Shown here piece by piece: positions 37,736 to 46,780 of a stretch of 64,000 bases of DNA. Every line of letters begins with the position of its first letter. The stretch's first letter is position 1. The DNA is from Deltaproteobacteria bacterium (lineage in GTDB: Bacteria > Myxococcota_A > Polyangia > HGW-17). The stretch is taken from NCBI GenBank assembly GCA_016937155.1, contig JAFGWM010000025.1:1-64000 (forward strand). Reading direction: 5' to 3'. Below the pieces are notes generated by a model that was not told the origin of the DNA, did not search any database, and saw only the letters and a list, made by a program, of their open reading frames with translations. The translations under genes and the position numbers were made by a program.

Positions 37736-38461
37736 TTATCCGCCGATGTCAATATCTGTTTTTCCTGTTTTTAATATAAAATCAAACTCTTTAGGAAGAG
37801 GAGCTTCAAATTTTATTTTTTCTCCGGTTATGGGATGCATAAGTGTCAGACTTCTTGAATGAAGAAGCAGCCTGCTGATTTTCAGGTTTTCCCTGAAAAG
37901 TCTGTTGTGAAAACCATCACCAAATGTTGTATCACCTATCAGCGGATGAAAAATATGTTTGAAGTGCCTTCTAATCTGTCTGTATTTTCCCGTGTGTGGG
38001 TGTATTTCACACATACTGTATCTGCATGACGGGAAATCTCCACAGTTCCAGGGAAATTCCAGTAGCCGGAGGGTAGAATATAGAGTAACTGCATCAAGCG
38101 ACTTCCCATCTTTTATTTTCTGTCCTTTGGAGTCTTCCAGTTTTTTTAATCTGTAATCTATTCTTCCCGATGTTTCTGTCCAACCTCTACAAATTCCGCA
38201 ATAAACTTTATCAACTGAATGCTCTGAGAACTGCACTGCAACTGCGTTAATATACTTTCTCTCCTTGATAAATACAACAACACCACTTGTTGGACGATCA
38301 ATTCTGTGAACAGGAACAGCCGATATTTTCAATTCCTGGGCAATATTCGTTTCAAGACTTTCAGTCACCTTTTTATCAAGGGGAGTCAGATGAACAAGAA
38401 GCCCGGAAGGTTTGTTTACAACCAGAAAAAGCTCATCTTCAAAGATTATGTCTATATTCAT
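37736..38461 (-). CDS. truC: tRNA pseudouridine synthase C (RluA family)
   Basis: The 241 residues match TruC. FLVVNKPSGLLVH starts the fold, the catalytic Asp lies in HRIDRPTSGV, and HPHTGKYRQIRRHFKHI and GDTTFGDG follow. TruC makes pseudouridine 65 in tRNAs. GGAGGAG lies 4 bases before the ATG. Confidence 0.9.
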   Translation of the reverse strand: MNIDIIFEDELFLVVNKPSGLLVHLTPLDKKVTESLETNIAQELKISAVPVHRIDRPTSGVVVFIKERKYINAVAVQFSEHSVDKVYCGICRGWTETSGRIDYRLKKLEDSKGQKIKDGKSLDAVTLYSTLRLLEFPWNCGDFPSCRYSMCEIHPHTGKYRQIRRHFKHIFHPLIGDTTFGDGFHNRLFRENLKISRLLLHSRSLTLMHPITGEKIKFEAPLPKEFDFILKTGKTDIDIGG

Positions 38462-38629
38462 GTAACTCCTCCGTTTATACAGGCATAAACAGGTAAATTT
38501 TTGACAAAACAGCGGTTTTATTTCTCATTGAAAAAAAATACCAGTATTTATTTGTAACTCAAATTCCATGAATGTATTGTCTCAGAGGCGTTTTTATAGT
38601 TCCTGACTTCATTCCGGGAGTATAATTAA

Positions 38630-39571
38630 ATGAAATTGAAATTACTGATTTCTCCTTTTTCAAAAACAGCCTATTACGATGATTATCTGAATGTTTCCAG
38701 ACTTGAACTTTTAGAGTATTTTCCAGAAAGTTCATTTGAATTAAATCACTTCGGTGGCATGGATTTTATCGAAACTGAGTTACCCGGGGATGTGTTGCCA
38801 CAACTGGCAAATCTTTCCACGATACAGGGTATTTTCGAGGACAACGGTGATTCTGGCCTTGTTCCCCTTGATGCTGTTCCCACTTTTAAACTGCCTGAAT
38901 CCATTGTCTTCGGATCAAAATATCAGGGTAAAACCAATGAAACGGTAAGTCAGATGGCTTTAAATCTCGCGGTGTTGTACTGTAAAACAAACAGAGAAAA
39001 GAAATCACTGATGGATCCCCTGGCCGGAAGAGGGACAAGTCTTTTATGGGCTTTGAGATATGGAATAAATTCCGTTGGAATTGAAATTGATCCCAAAGCT
39101 CTGGATGGATTACATAACCACGTAAAAAAACAGACAAAGCTCCATCACATAAAGCATCAGCACTCATACGGTTCAGTGGGTAAATCAAGAAAAGACGGAG
39201 TTGGAAAATTTACACAGTACAGGTTTGATGAAACTACCCTGAAATTAATCACTGGTGACAGTAGAAGCACTCCGGAACTCGTTGCAAAACAGCAATTCGA
39301 TATGATAGTAACTGATCTTCCATACGGCATCCAGTTCAAACCTGAAGGAGGCTATAAAATAGTTGAACTTGTAAATCAGTGCGCCCAGGGCTGGATAAAC
39401 AGTCTTCGTCCCGGAGGCAGTATGGTTATTGTATTCAACAGCTTTCAACCAAGAAGAAAAGAACTCTCTGATATTTTCCAGCGCCCTGACTGCATAGTGC
39501 ACCCGTTTAAGGCTCCACACAGAATGAGCGAATCCATCATCAGGGATTTTCTGGTTGTTACAAAACACTGA
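38630..39571 (+). CDS. TRM11/UPF0020-type RNA methyltransferase
   Basis: The 313-residue protein carries a C-terminal class I SAM methyltransferase of the UPF0020/TRM11 kind: MDPLAGRGTSLLWALRYG, then GIEIDP, and motif IV TDLPYGIQF. The N-terminal 100 residues resemble a reduced RNA-binding part. It probably modifies guanine N2 in tRNA, though the exact target is not clear. An insert of about 30 residues rich in His and Lys interrupts the fold near residue 170. Confidence 0.75.
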   Translation: MKLKLLISPFSKTAYYDDYLNVSRLELLEYFPESSFELNHFGGMDFIETELPGDVLPQLANLSTIQGIFEDNGDSGLVPLDAVPTFKLPESIVFGSKYQGKTNETVSQMALNLAVLYCKTNREKKSLMDPLAGRGTSLLWALRYGINSVGIEIDPKALDGLHNHVKKQTKLHHIKHQHSYGSVGKSRKDGVGKFTQYRFDETTLKLITGDSRSTPELVAKQQFDMIVTDLPYGIQFKPEGGYKIVELVNQCAQGWINSLRPGGSMVIVFNSFQPRRKELSDIFQRPDCIVHPFKAPHRMSESIIRDFLVVTKH

Positions 39572-39622
39572 AAGCAACCGCAGTCCAACCCCCTTTTGTC
39601 TTCACTTTTCGGCAGATTTTAA

Positions 39623-41131
39623 TTATTTGTTATTAAGTGTATATGTTTCCACTTCAAAAGTTACACCATCTACATGAGCCTCAATTTCAAAACTGTCAAC
39701 ACCGCAAAAATAAGTCAGTTCCTCCTCACCTGGTGTAAAATTCCATGAAACGCTGCAGTTACCGGGTTTAATCTGGTGTTCCCACAGAAAATCCTGAATA
39801 TCAGAAACGAGCCAGATACTTTCAAATCCTCTGGTAAGCCATGGCTGCCTGTCCGGTCTGGGGAAAAAACCAAACCAGACATCGGGGTTATCTTCTGACT
39901 GAATCATTCTGACATTCACACTCTCTCCGTTCATAGTGGTGTCATAGCCAGGTTCCAGATCATGCATGGAAAAAGTCGTATTCCATCTTCCGATTGTCTG
40001 GGAAAGTTGAAGTGTGACATTTTCTCTGGTGTCATAAAAATTACCAATACGCCACATAAGTATCTGATCCGTAAGGGTCATCCATATATCCGGATCAAAG
40101 GCTATAAGTGTAAGAGCCATCCTTGAATTGCTCAGGATACATTCTGCGGTGTGTGGAAGATGACATATCCCCCAGTGCATATCCCATTTTGCAACCTCTC
40201 TTGAGGTATGCCCTGAACCCATATACTGAAAATATATTCCATCCTCATGATTTATATTTTCACCAACTGCGTTGAGAGCCGCATTACAGTATGAAACATT
40301 GGTGAGATCACCGGAAATACCTGTTACCTCAAAACCCAGTTGAGTGGTCCTGGTTGCATCAAGCAAAGGGGAGCCGTTATCTTCAATTCCAAGACCAGTA
40401 ATATCCCATCCGTCAGATTCAATATCCATCATAAGCTGCATATTAAGGTCCTGTTCATCGGTGGAACCGTGGGACTCACCAAACAATACTGCAGCAAGTC
40501 TTTCCTCCTGATGAAGTCTGGTTTTCACGGCCATCAGAAAATCATCATATTTAAGTGCCGAACTGTCCATAACGGTGTCCATAAGACTGAAATACCAGTC
40601 AAGTTCCCTGTCCATCGGAAGAAGATAGGCTTCTCTTTCGCTATCCAGTTCATTCTGGGAGTAGCAGACATCATGTACACATTGCATATCATTGTCACAT
40701 CCGCATTCTCCACAGTTGTATTCAGGTAAATCGCTTCCATTACATTCCCATGGCTGCTCAGTGGAGCAGCTTATTCCTCCATCACAGTCTATTTCCCACT
40801 GGGGAACACATCCGTTTTCGGTACAGATTCCTGAAATGCAACCGGTATCTTCACAACAGTTTTCCTCGGTCTCTCCTTCATTCACAACACCATCCCCACA
40901 TCGCCCTGCATCTTCACACTCTGAAAAATCAATCCGGCATGTATCGGAACATTTGATAACACCACCATAATATCCCAGGGAAAGACATGTATCATCTCCC
41001 TCGTAGTTTGTGTCACATTCCTCAGAATTGTCATTTATCAGTCCGTCTCCGCAATAAATCTCAGGTTCCGGCCCTGCATCGTCACAACCCCAGAGTAAAA
41101 CAACAGTAAAAACCAATAAGAATTTTTTCAT
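39623..41131 (-). CDS. Cys-rich lipoprotein with ChaN/Tiki-like domain
   Basis: The 502-residue lipoprotein has a signal peptide ending LLWGC (Cys15), then DUF4215-like Cys-rich modules (CGDGLINDNSEECD; CGDGVVNEGE) to about residue 155. The large domain beyond starts with VLFGESHGSTDEQ and later shows QYMGSGHTS. A GExH motif at the first strand is typical of the ChaN/TraB/erythromycin esterase (Tiki) superfamily, in which some members bind haem or cleave substrates. This assignment rests on short motifs only. The signal is strong. Confidence 0.7.
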   Translation of the reverse strand: MKKFLLVFTVVLLWGCDDAGPEPEIYCGDGLINDNSEECDTNYEGDDTCLSLGYYGGVIKCSDTCRIDFSECEDAGRCGDGVVNEGETEENCCEDTGCISGICTENGCVPQWEIDCDGGISCSTEQPWECNGSDLPEYNCGECGCDNDMQCVHDVCYSQNELDSEREAYLLPMDRELDWYFSLMDTVMDSSALKYDDFLMAVKTRLHQEERLAAVLFGESHGSTDEQDLNMQLMMDIESDGWDITGLGIEDNGSPLLDATRTTQLGFEVTGISGDLTNVSYCNAALNAVGENINHEDGIYFQYMGSGHTSREVAKWDMHWGICHLPHTAECILSNSRMALTLIAFDPDIWMTLTDQILMWRIGNFYDTRENVTLQLSQTIGRWNTTFSMHDLEPGYDTTMNGESVNVRMIQSEDNPDVWFGFFPRPDRQPWLTRGFESIWLVSDIQDFLWEHQIKPGNCSVSWNFTPGEEELTYFCGVDSFEIEAHVDGVTFEVETYTLNNK

Positions 41132-41297
41132 ATGATATTATCTCCTGACTCTTAAATTGAGCATAATTCAGTTATAAAGTCCAGTTCGCATTAAACACTG
41201 ATCCCCAAAAATACTGAATTTTCAATCACCACAGCCAATAGTTTCTTTCAATTTTCCGGGAAGGTAAACATACAGCAGATTATCAGGGTAAAGGATT

Positions 41298-42227
41298 CTA
41301 CAATTGAAAAAGATCTGCCCCTTCACGGTAAAGATAATACTGCCTGGCAAGATATGGCTCCTTATACTTTCTCACATAATGTTTCAGTAAAGTGATAACT
41401 GCTGATAACGGTAAAATTCCTTCCCTGTACTGCATAATATTTTCCATCAGTTCCTTTTTTTCATCTGATGTAAGTAACTTTTTGAAATATCCTGCAATAT
41501 GTTGAAGAACATTCACGTGCTGCCCCTTTGTTGGAATCTTTTTCAGACCATCTAGGAGCATATGGATGTATTTTTCAAGAAATTCATCAGTAATATTATT
41601 CCCCGCACCTGATATAAATCCTCCAAGTTTTTTCAACTGGCCTACATCGGATGCCATCAAAAGATACTTATGAGCAGCATGAAAGTTGTAAAGTCCGTCA
41701 GCAGTGGGATTCTCAGATATAAATTTTTTCCATTCGGCAAAAACAAAAACTCTGGTAAGAAAATTTATTCGAATTTCCGGGTCGTTTAGCCTACCCTCTT
41801 CTTCCACAGGCATAAAAGGAAAAGTTTGAATGAATTCCTGCGCAAACAGTCCGGAACCCGTACTGTTTGAAAACCCATTTTCGTTATAAATTTTAACCCT
41901 TTCCATTCCACAACTTGGACTTTTCTTTTTGAAAATAAAGCCGCATAAATCACTTCCCACAGACTCCTCAATTAATTTTTCCACGGTGGATTTTACAATC
42001 TGAGTCATGTTTTTTCCTGTTTTCACAGTTGATAAAATAACTTCTCCGGAAGAATTAACCACAAGATGCATCGATTCTCTGGGAACTCCTAAAACACGTT
42101 CAGGACACATACTCACCCATTCAAAATACTTCCCGAGATTATCAGTAAGATATTTATCATGTTTATGACCTCCGTCATAGCGAACCTTTTCTCCTAAAAG
42201 ACAAGAACTTACCCCAACTTTAATCAA
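41298..42227 (-). CDS. TudS (DUF523) and DUF1722 fusion protein
   Basis: The 309-residue protein has DUF523 at the N-terminus (VGVSSCLLGEKVRYDG, CPERVLG, and FKKKSPSCG, with the Cys set expected to bind a 4Fe-4S cluster) and DUF1722 at the C-terminus (FHAAHKYLLMA to the end, YLARQYYLY). DUF523 includes 2-thiouracil desulfurases (TudS); DUF1722 is a YbgA-like helical domain often fused to it. Start is TTG with GGGAGG at 6 bases. Confidence 0.85.
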   Translation of the reverse strand: MIKVGVSSCLLGEKVRYDGGHKHDKYLTDNLGKYFEWVSMCPERVLGVPRESMHLVVNSSGEVILSTVKTGKNMTQIVKSTVEKLIEESVGSDLCGFIFKKKSPSCGMERVKIYNENGFSNSTGSGLFAQEFIQTFPFMPVEEEGRLNDPEIRINFLTRVFVFAEWKKFISENPTADGLYNFHAAHKYLLMASDVGQLKKLGGFISGAGNNITDEFLEKYIHMLLDGLKKIPTKGQHVNVLQHIAGYFKKLLTSDEKKELMENIMQYREGILPLSAVITLLKHYVRKYKEPYLARQYYLYREGADLFQL

Positions 42228-42534
42228 GATATTCCTCCCAAATTTTAAAATTATAAATTAACTTTATGTACCTCATAAATACCCGTCAGATATATATAAA
42301 TGAACATTTATCATTTTAAATATCGGTAGAAAAATAGAAGTATTAACTTCAATCTGTAACAATTTTCTGTTAACCCACCACTGAAAAAGCATCGGGTATA
42401 ATATGGTCGAAAAACTAAATATCGGGTAATTTTTCACCTTTTTTTTATTTGATAAATTTTTTTAGTTCTTATTTTCACATTTAATTAAAAAAATATTGAC
42501 TGTTTTTTTTCTACAATCTAATGTGCCCTCCGTC

Positions 42535-42558
42535 GCACTATATCAAGATTTATAGTGC
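42535..42558. promoter_or_regulatory. GCACTATA/TATAGTGC palindrome upstream of amt
   Basis: GCACTATA (42535-42542) and TATAGTGC (42551-42558) are perfect inverted repeats around 8 bases. Another GTGC lies at 42523-42526, giving three evenly spaced GCAC-type half sites. GCAC half-sites are part of known NtrC sites, but the spacing here (about 24 bases overall) is longer than the NtrC consensus. Confidence 0.5.
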
Positions 42559-42642
42559 ATGGAGTTTTTTATGATTCCGCTTTTTAATTCTATTTTCAAA
42601 AGTGTGTTTATACAAAATTCTCGCTCACTTATAAATAATTTA

Positions 42643-42671
42643 CTGACGATTTATTACCCATTTTATATACT
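42643..42671 (+). promoter_or_regulatory. Candidate sigma70 promoter of amt
   Basis: CTGACG (42643-42648, four of six) and TATACT (42666-42671, five of six) are 17 bases apart. Transcription would begin about 36 bases before the ATG, leaving room for the GGAGG ribosome-binding site. I found no sigma54 -24/-12 element. Confidence 0.5.
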
Positions 42672-42713
42672 ATAACCACAGATGCATTTTAGCAACTGAA
42701 CGGAGGAAACAAT

Positions 42714-43934
42714 ATGGATATATCGAGTTTCAATACTGGAAACACAGGATTCATGCTTTTGGCTACAAGCCTTGTAATGCTCATGACTCCGGGTCTGGCG
42801 TTTTTTTACGGAGGACTTGTGGGGAGAAAAAATGTTTTAAGTATAATGATGCAAAGTTTTGTATCTATGGGAATCACAACAGTTCTTTGGGTAACAGTCG
42901 GATATTCACTCTGTTTCAGCGGTGATGTTGGAGGAATAATTGGAAATCTGGATATGGCATTCCTCAGAGGTATAACCCCTGAACAGGCATATTCTGGTGA
43001 TGGAAGAATCCCTCATCTTGTTTTTGTGGCCTATCAGATGATGTTCGCAATCATTACACCAGCGCTTATTACAGGTGCTTTTGCAAATAGAATTCGTTTC
43101 ACAGCATATCTCATCTTTTTGGTGGTATGGCAACTTTTCGTATATTTCCCCTTTGTACACATGGTATGGGGCGGAGGAATGCTTCAGAAATGGGGGGTTC
43201 TGGATTTCGCAGGTGGTATCGTTGTCCACGCAATAGCTGGTATGGCTGCACTTGCAAGTGTGTTTTATGTTGGGAAAAGGCAGGTGGATGAGCATGGACC
43301 TCACAGTATACCACTTGTTGCTCTGGGAACCGGTCTTTTATGGTTCGGCTGGTATGGATTTAATGCTGGAAGTGAACTCAAAGTTGATTCAATCACTGCT
43401 CTGGCGTTTGTAAATACGGATATTGCAGCTTCTTTTGCTGCCATGACATGGCTTGTAATTGAGTGGACGCTTAAAAAGAAACCCAAATTCGTCGGGCTCC
43501 TCACTGGTGCTGTTGCAGGACTGGCAACCATAACTCCAGCAGCCGGATTTGTCACTCCAACATCTGCCATTTTGATTGGTGTTGTAGCAGGAATTATCTG
43601 TTATGCGGCTGTAGCACTAAAAAACAAACTAAAATGGGACGACGCTCTTGATGTATGGGGAGTTCACGGTGTTGGCGGAATCATCGGTGTTATTATGCTG
43701 GGACTTTTAGCCACAAAGGGTGTAAACAGTGGAGGAGCTAACGGTCTCTTCTATGGCAATCCCGTATTTTTCGGTAAACAAATGGCGGCTGTTGTTGGTG
43801 CATCCATATATGCATTTGCATTTACATACATTATGCTTATAATCATCAACAAACTGACTCCTGTACGGGTTAAAAAAGAAGAGGAAGAAGAAGGTGTGGA
43901 TGAGGTTTTACATGGTGAGAACGCTTATCTTTAG
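42714..43934 (+). CDS. amt: Ammonium transporter, Amt/MEP/Rh family
   Basis: The 406-residue permease has 11 membrane helices with no signal peptide. It shows the Amt hallmarks: GNTGFMLLATSLVMLMTPGLAFFYGG, FVHMVWGGG, DFAGGIVVHAIAG (the first conserved His) and GVHGVGGIIG (the second). It imports ammonium as NH3 plus H+ or NH4+. The C-terminal tail is unusually acidic (EEEEEG). No glnK/PII gene lies next to it, although amt genes usually have one. GGAGGAAACAAT leads to the ATG. Confidence 0.95.
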   Translation: MDISSFNTGNTGFMLLATSLVMLMTPGLAFFYGGLVGRKNVLSIMMQSFVSMGITTVLWVTVGYSLCFSGDVGGIIGNLDMAFLRGITPEQAYSGDGRIPHLVFVAYQMMFAIITPALITGAFANRIRFTAYLIFLVVWQLFVYFPFVHMVWGGGMLQKWGVLDFAGGIVVHAIAGMAALASVFYVGKRQVDEHGPHSIPLVALGTGLLWFGWYGFNAGSELKVDSITALAFVNTDIAASFAAMTWLVIEWTLKKKPKFVGLLTGAVAGLATITPAAGFVTPTSAILIGVVAGIICYAAVALKNKLKWDDALDVWGVHGVGGIIGVIMLGLLATKGVNSGGANGLFYGNPVFFGKQMAAVVGASIYAFAFTYIMLIIINKLTPVRVKKEEEEEGVDEVLHGENAYL

Positions 43935-43955
43935 ACTTCTCCTCCAAGGAAAGGT

Positions 43956-44846
43956 ATGAACATCATGAATTTAAATAAATTTGGCATCATCAGTATTTTA
44001 AGTGCCGGATTTTTATTTGCCAGTTTGGCAAATGCACAGGACAACACCACTTCAGAGACTTCCACCAGCAAAACCGAAGTAAAAAAACCTGAAGATACAA
44101 AAAAAAGTGAAAAACCCGCTGCTGCTTCAGAGGATACAAGTCTTGGAGTTAATTTAGAAGTTACATTTTCCAGTGCATATGTTTTCCGCGGCTATAACAT
44201 ATTCCAAAAAGATTCTCAGATGAATCAGTATGGACTTGTAGCCCCCGGGCTATCATATACATTTCCAGATACCGGTTTATCATTCGGTTACTGGGGTGCT
44301 TTTCAGTTAAATGGAGACAATAAAAGTATCAATTCTGACGTGGGTCTTAACCTTGAATCGGATTTCTATCTTTCCTACAGTAGAAAAGTTACAAATAAAC
44401 TGTATGTGAAAGGTATACTCACCAGTTACGTGTATTTTTTTGCAAAAGATTCAAGACCCACATGGGTTGAGCCCGGCGTTATTGCGTATTCCAACCTAGA
44501 TGTTGTTAGAGCAAGTATTGGTTTTTATTATCTTCTGGGAACTCAGGAATATATAAGAGATGCAGGGTATCTTTATATCAATCCTTCAGTATCCAAACAT
44601 TTCAAGATGGGAAAAAAACCTGTCAACCTGACACTGGGATACGGTTATAAACACTACTCAGACGGAAATGAAGGAATGAGTAATGTTCATGATCTGCTGT
44701 TGACTGTTGATACATTTATTCAACTTCCTCTTATTTATATCAGACCAGGAATTGGTGTTGCATGGACGAATATCGAAGCTCCGGATTCAACATTCAGCGA
44801 TGGATTTGTAGTATGGGCCCAACTTATAATGGGTGTAGATAAATAG
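43956..44846 (+). CDS. TorF-family (Gcw-type) putative porin
   Basis: The 296-residue protein has a signal peptide ending NAQ (cleavage after residue 27), a Lys/Thr/Glu-rich linker, then an outer-membrane beta-barrel. The barrel start LEVTFSSAYVFRGYN matches the gcw_chp motif, in which Y-V-F-R-G begins the barrel. Known relatives often lie beside amt genes. It is 21 bases after amt, so it is probably cotranscribed and may admit ammonium or other small solutes through the outer membrane. AAGGA precedes the ATG. Confidence 0.85.
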   Translation: MNIMNLNKFGIISILSAGFLFASLANAQDNTTSETSTSKTEVKKPEDTKKSEKPAAASEDTSLGVNLEVTFSSAYVFRGYNIFQKDSQMNQYGLVAPGLSYTFPDTGLSFGYWGAFQLNGDNKSINSDVGLNLESDFYLSYSRKVTNKLYVKGILTSYVYFFAKDSRPTWVEPGVIAYSNLDVVRASIGFYYLLGTQEYIRDAGYLYINPSVSKHFKMGKKPVNLTLGYGYKHYSDGNEGMSNVHDLLLTVDTFIQLPLIYIRPGIGVAWTNIEAPDSTFSDGFVVWAQLIMGVDK

Positions 44847-44918
44847 TTCTGTTTATTCCTGAAATTTCCTGTCATAATCCCACCGGCAAATCGAACTTAC
44901 AATTCAATGGGAGTAAAC

Positions 44919-46154
44919 ATGCTAAAAAACCTGATAATTTTAGTTTATTTTTTATCTGTCTTTCTTCCCTGCGGGTGTGATGACTCCAAAACAACTGAGC
45001 CGGTCATTGTGGTCCAGGGAATAACCGATGACCAATGCGGAAGTGTCCGCATGACACATTACACAGCATCGGATAGCGGGTGGTGCGGCTTCAGAACCAC
45101 CCATGATGTTCTTCCAGAATTTGTAAGACAGCGATATATCGTCGCAATAGCTGAACCATGGAACGGTTCATCATATGGAGGTGAAGTAGGTGAGGCATGT
45201 GGAGAATGCTGGGAAATCGATTCCATCTACGGAAAACAGACAGTAATGGTTGCCGACCTTTGTCCGGTGGAAGGAAATCCCGTGTGTGCAGGAGATCATT
45301 TTCACTTTGATCTGTCATCAGAAGCATTTCAGATACTGGGTGATGGTGAGGCTTCAGCTCATCGAATACCCTGCCCTGTTTCCGGAAATATTCATATTGA
45401 ACTCAACAGCAGGAATGAATGGGGATATGTCAGCCTGGCTTTTTTCAACCACCGCTTTCCAATAAGATATGCTGACTACCGGGCTGCAGATTCTGATGAA
45501 TGGATTCCTCTCACCAGAGAAGGGGGAAGTTGGAGAATTGAAAATGACAATTACACTTTCTCTAAAAACGGCCCAGGTGGAACCTTTCGTTTTACATCCC
45601 CATCCGGTGAAATTATCCAAGGGAATCAGGTTCTCACATATGAATACGAAACAGATGATGTTTTTGATACTGGAGTAAATTTTGAAGCAGCGTTGCCGTT
45701 GGTGGAAACATGCGAATATTACCCACCTTCTGATGTATATGACGAAGGATATGGAGGTATCGATGGAGCCCGATGGACACCCAATCCGTGGGGAAACGCC
45801 ACCATGAAGGAAATTAGTACTGACTGTGCTCAGGATAGTGAGTCGTGTATTCTGATTAAAAACATGTCAATGGGAGATGGTTTTCATATTTATTACCGGA
45901 ATCCGTTTCCTGTGAGTACTTTTAGTACACTGACTTTAAGTTTCAGAGCACAATCAGGTTCAGGAAGTCTGGTGGTGGCGCCATCCAATGGAAGCCGATG
46001 TACAGAAACAACTATTGAAGCTAACTCTGAGTGGCAGAGTGTGGTAATTAATGTTCCTGAAAGCTGCAGCGAGTTTTCAGAAATCAATGGTGTTACTTTT
46101 TCCAGCCGGACTGATAATATTGATCTTGTTGTTGACGAAATTTATTTCGATTGA
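44919..46154 (+). CDS. Expansin-like lipoprotein (DPBB domain plus binding domains)
   Basis: The ATG at 44919 has GGGAG 5 bases upstream; the earlier ATG (44907) has none. A lipoprotein signal ends LPCGC. Residues of about 40-150 form the double-psi beta-barrel of expansins: MTHYTASDSGWCGF, GECWEI, TVMVADLCPV and HFDLSSEAF (the conserved acidic residues are present). The second domain (about 155-235) resembles the cellulose-binding D2 (CBM63) domain. A third beta-sandwich domain of about 150 residues ends the protein. Expansins loosen polysaccharide networks without hydrolysis. The fit is to bacterial EXLX-type proteins, anchored as a lipoprotein. Confidence 0.8.
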   Translation: MLKNLIILVYFLSVFLPCGCDDSKTTEPVIVVQGITDDQCGSVRMTHYTASDSGWCGFRTTHDVLPEFVRQRYIVAIAEPWNGSSYGGEVGEACGECWEIDSIYGKQTVMVADLCPVEGNPVCAGDHFHFDLSSEAFQILGDGEASAHRIPCPVSGNIHIELNSRNEWGYVSLAFFNHRFPIRYADYRAADSDEWIPLTREGGSWRIENDNYTFSKNGPGGTFRFTSPSGEIIQGNQVLTYEYETDDVFDTGVNFEAALPLVETCEYYPPSDVYDEGYGGIDGARWTPNPWGNATMKEISTDCAQDSESCILIKNMSMGDGFHIYYRNPFPVSTFSTLTLSFRAQSGSGSLVVAPSNGSRCTETTIEANSEWQSVVINVPESCSEFSEINGVTFSSRTDNIDLVVDEIYFD

Positions 46155-46279
46155 TTTTCTTCTTTTATTTAACATTCAAGTCAGTGTTTTGTTTGAAACA
46201 TTTTTTAATTGTGTCCAAATACCAAGGTGTGTTATAGGTTATTTAATGAAATTATTTTTGTATATAGAGGAGGTTTTCA

Positions 46280-46780
46280 ATGAGCAAACGAAAAATAGCA
46301 GCAATTATAAGTGCAGTTGCAGGTGTTTTAATTCTTGTGAGTGTATTCAGCAATACACTGCTGACAAAATCCGGTCCTAGAGGTTCCGTAAAAATGGGTT
46401 ATACTTCAATGGAAGCATGCCGTGGAGATAATTGCAGAACCACTGATATTAAAAAACTTGAGAAGGATCTGGCACCGATAGCCCATGGTCTGAAATACCT
46501 TGTCATTCTAATTGGAATCCTGGGACTTATAGTTCCAGCAAGAAGATTTTTGGCTCAGCCGGATACCGAAACACAAAAAAGTCTTGATAAGTATCAGTTG
46601 TTTTTTCTCATATTTTCTGTTCTGGGTTTATTGATTCTTTTAGGATGGATTTTTGTAATGCCCAATATGCATGGAATCATCAGATTAAAACTTGAAATTG
46701 GCTGGGGTGCAATCATAGGAATTATCGGTTATGTTATTTCCATTGGCGCCTTTATTCTGATGAAACTCGACAGAGAGTAA
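46280..46780 (+). CDS. Membrane protein of unknown function
   Basis: The 166-residue protein has four hydrophobic segments: about residues 6-28, 70-90, 105-125 and 137-160. Between the first and second lies a polar loop with two Cys (CRGDNC) that could form a disulfide on the outside. GAGGAGG precedes the ATG. I do not recognise the family, and it is a separate gene between the expansin gene and a long gap. Confidence 0.65.
   Translation: MSKRKIAAIISAVAGVLILVSVFSNTLLTKSGPRGSVKMGYTSMEACRGDNCRTTDIKKLEKDLAPIAHGLKYLVILIGILGLIVPARRFLAQPDTETQKSLDKYQLFFLIFSVLGLLILLGWIFVMPNMHGIIRLKLEIGWGAIIGIIGYVISIGAFILMKLDRE

Larger units (their letters stand above)
42228..42713. other. AT-rich regulatory region upstream of amt
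   Basis: These 486 bases hold no gene. They contain a direct repeat ATCGGGTA (42391-42398 and 42421-42428), a perfect TATAAT at 42397-42402, a GCAC/GTGC palindrome and a promoter nearer to amt (listed separately). Length and structure suggest a regulated promoter. Confidence 0.65.
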
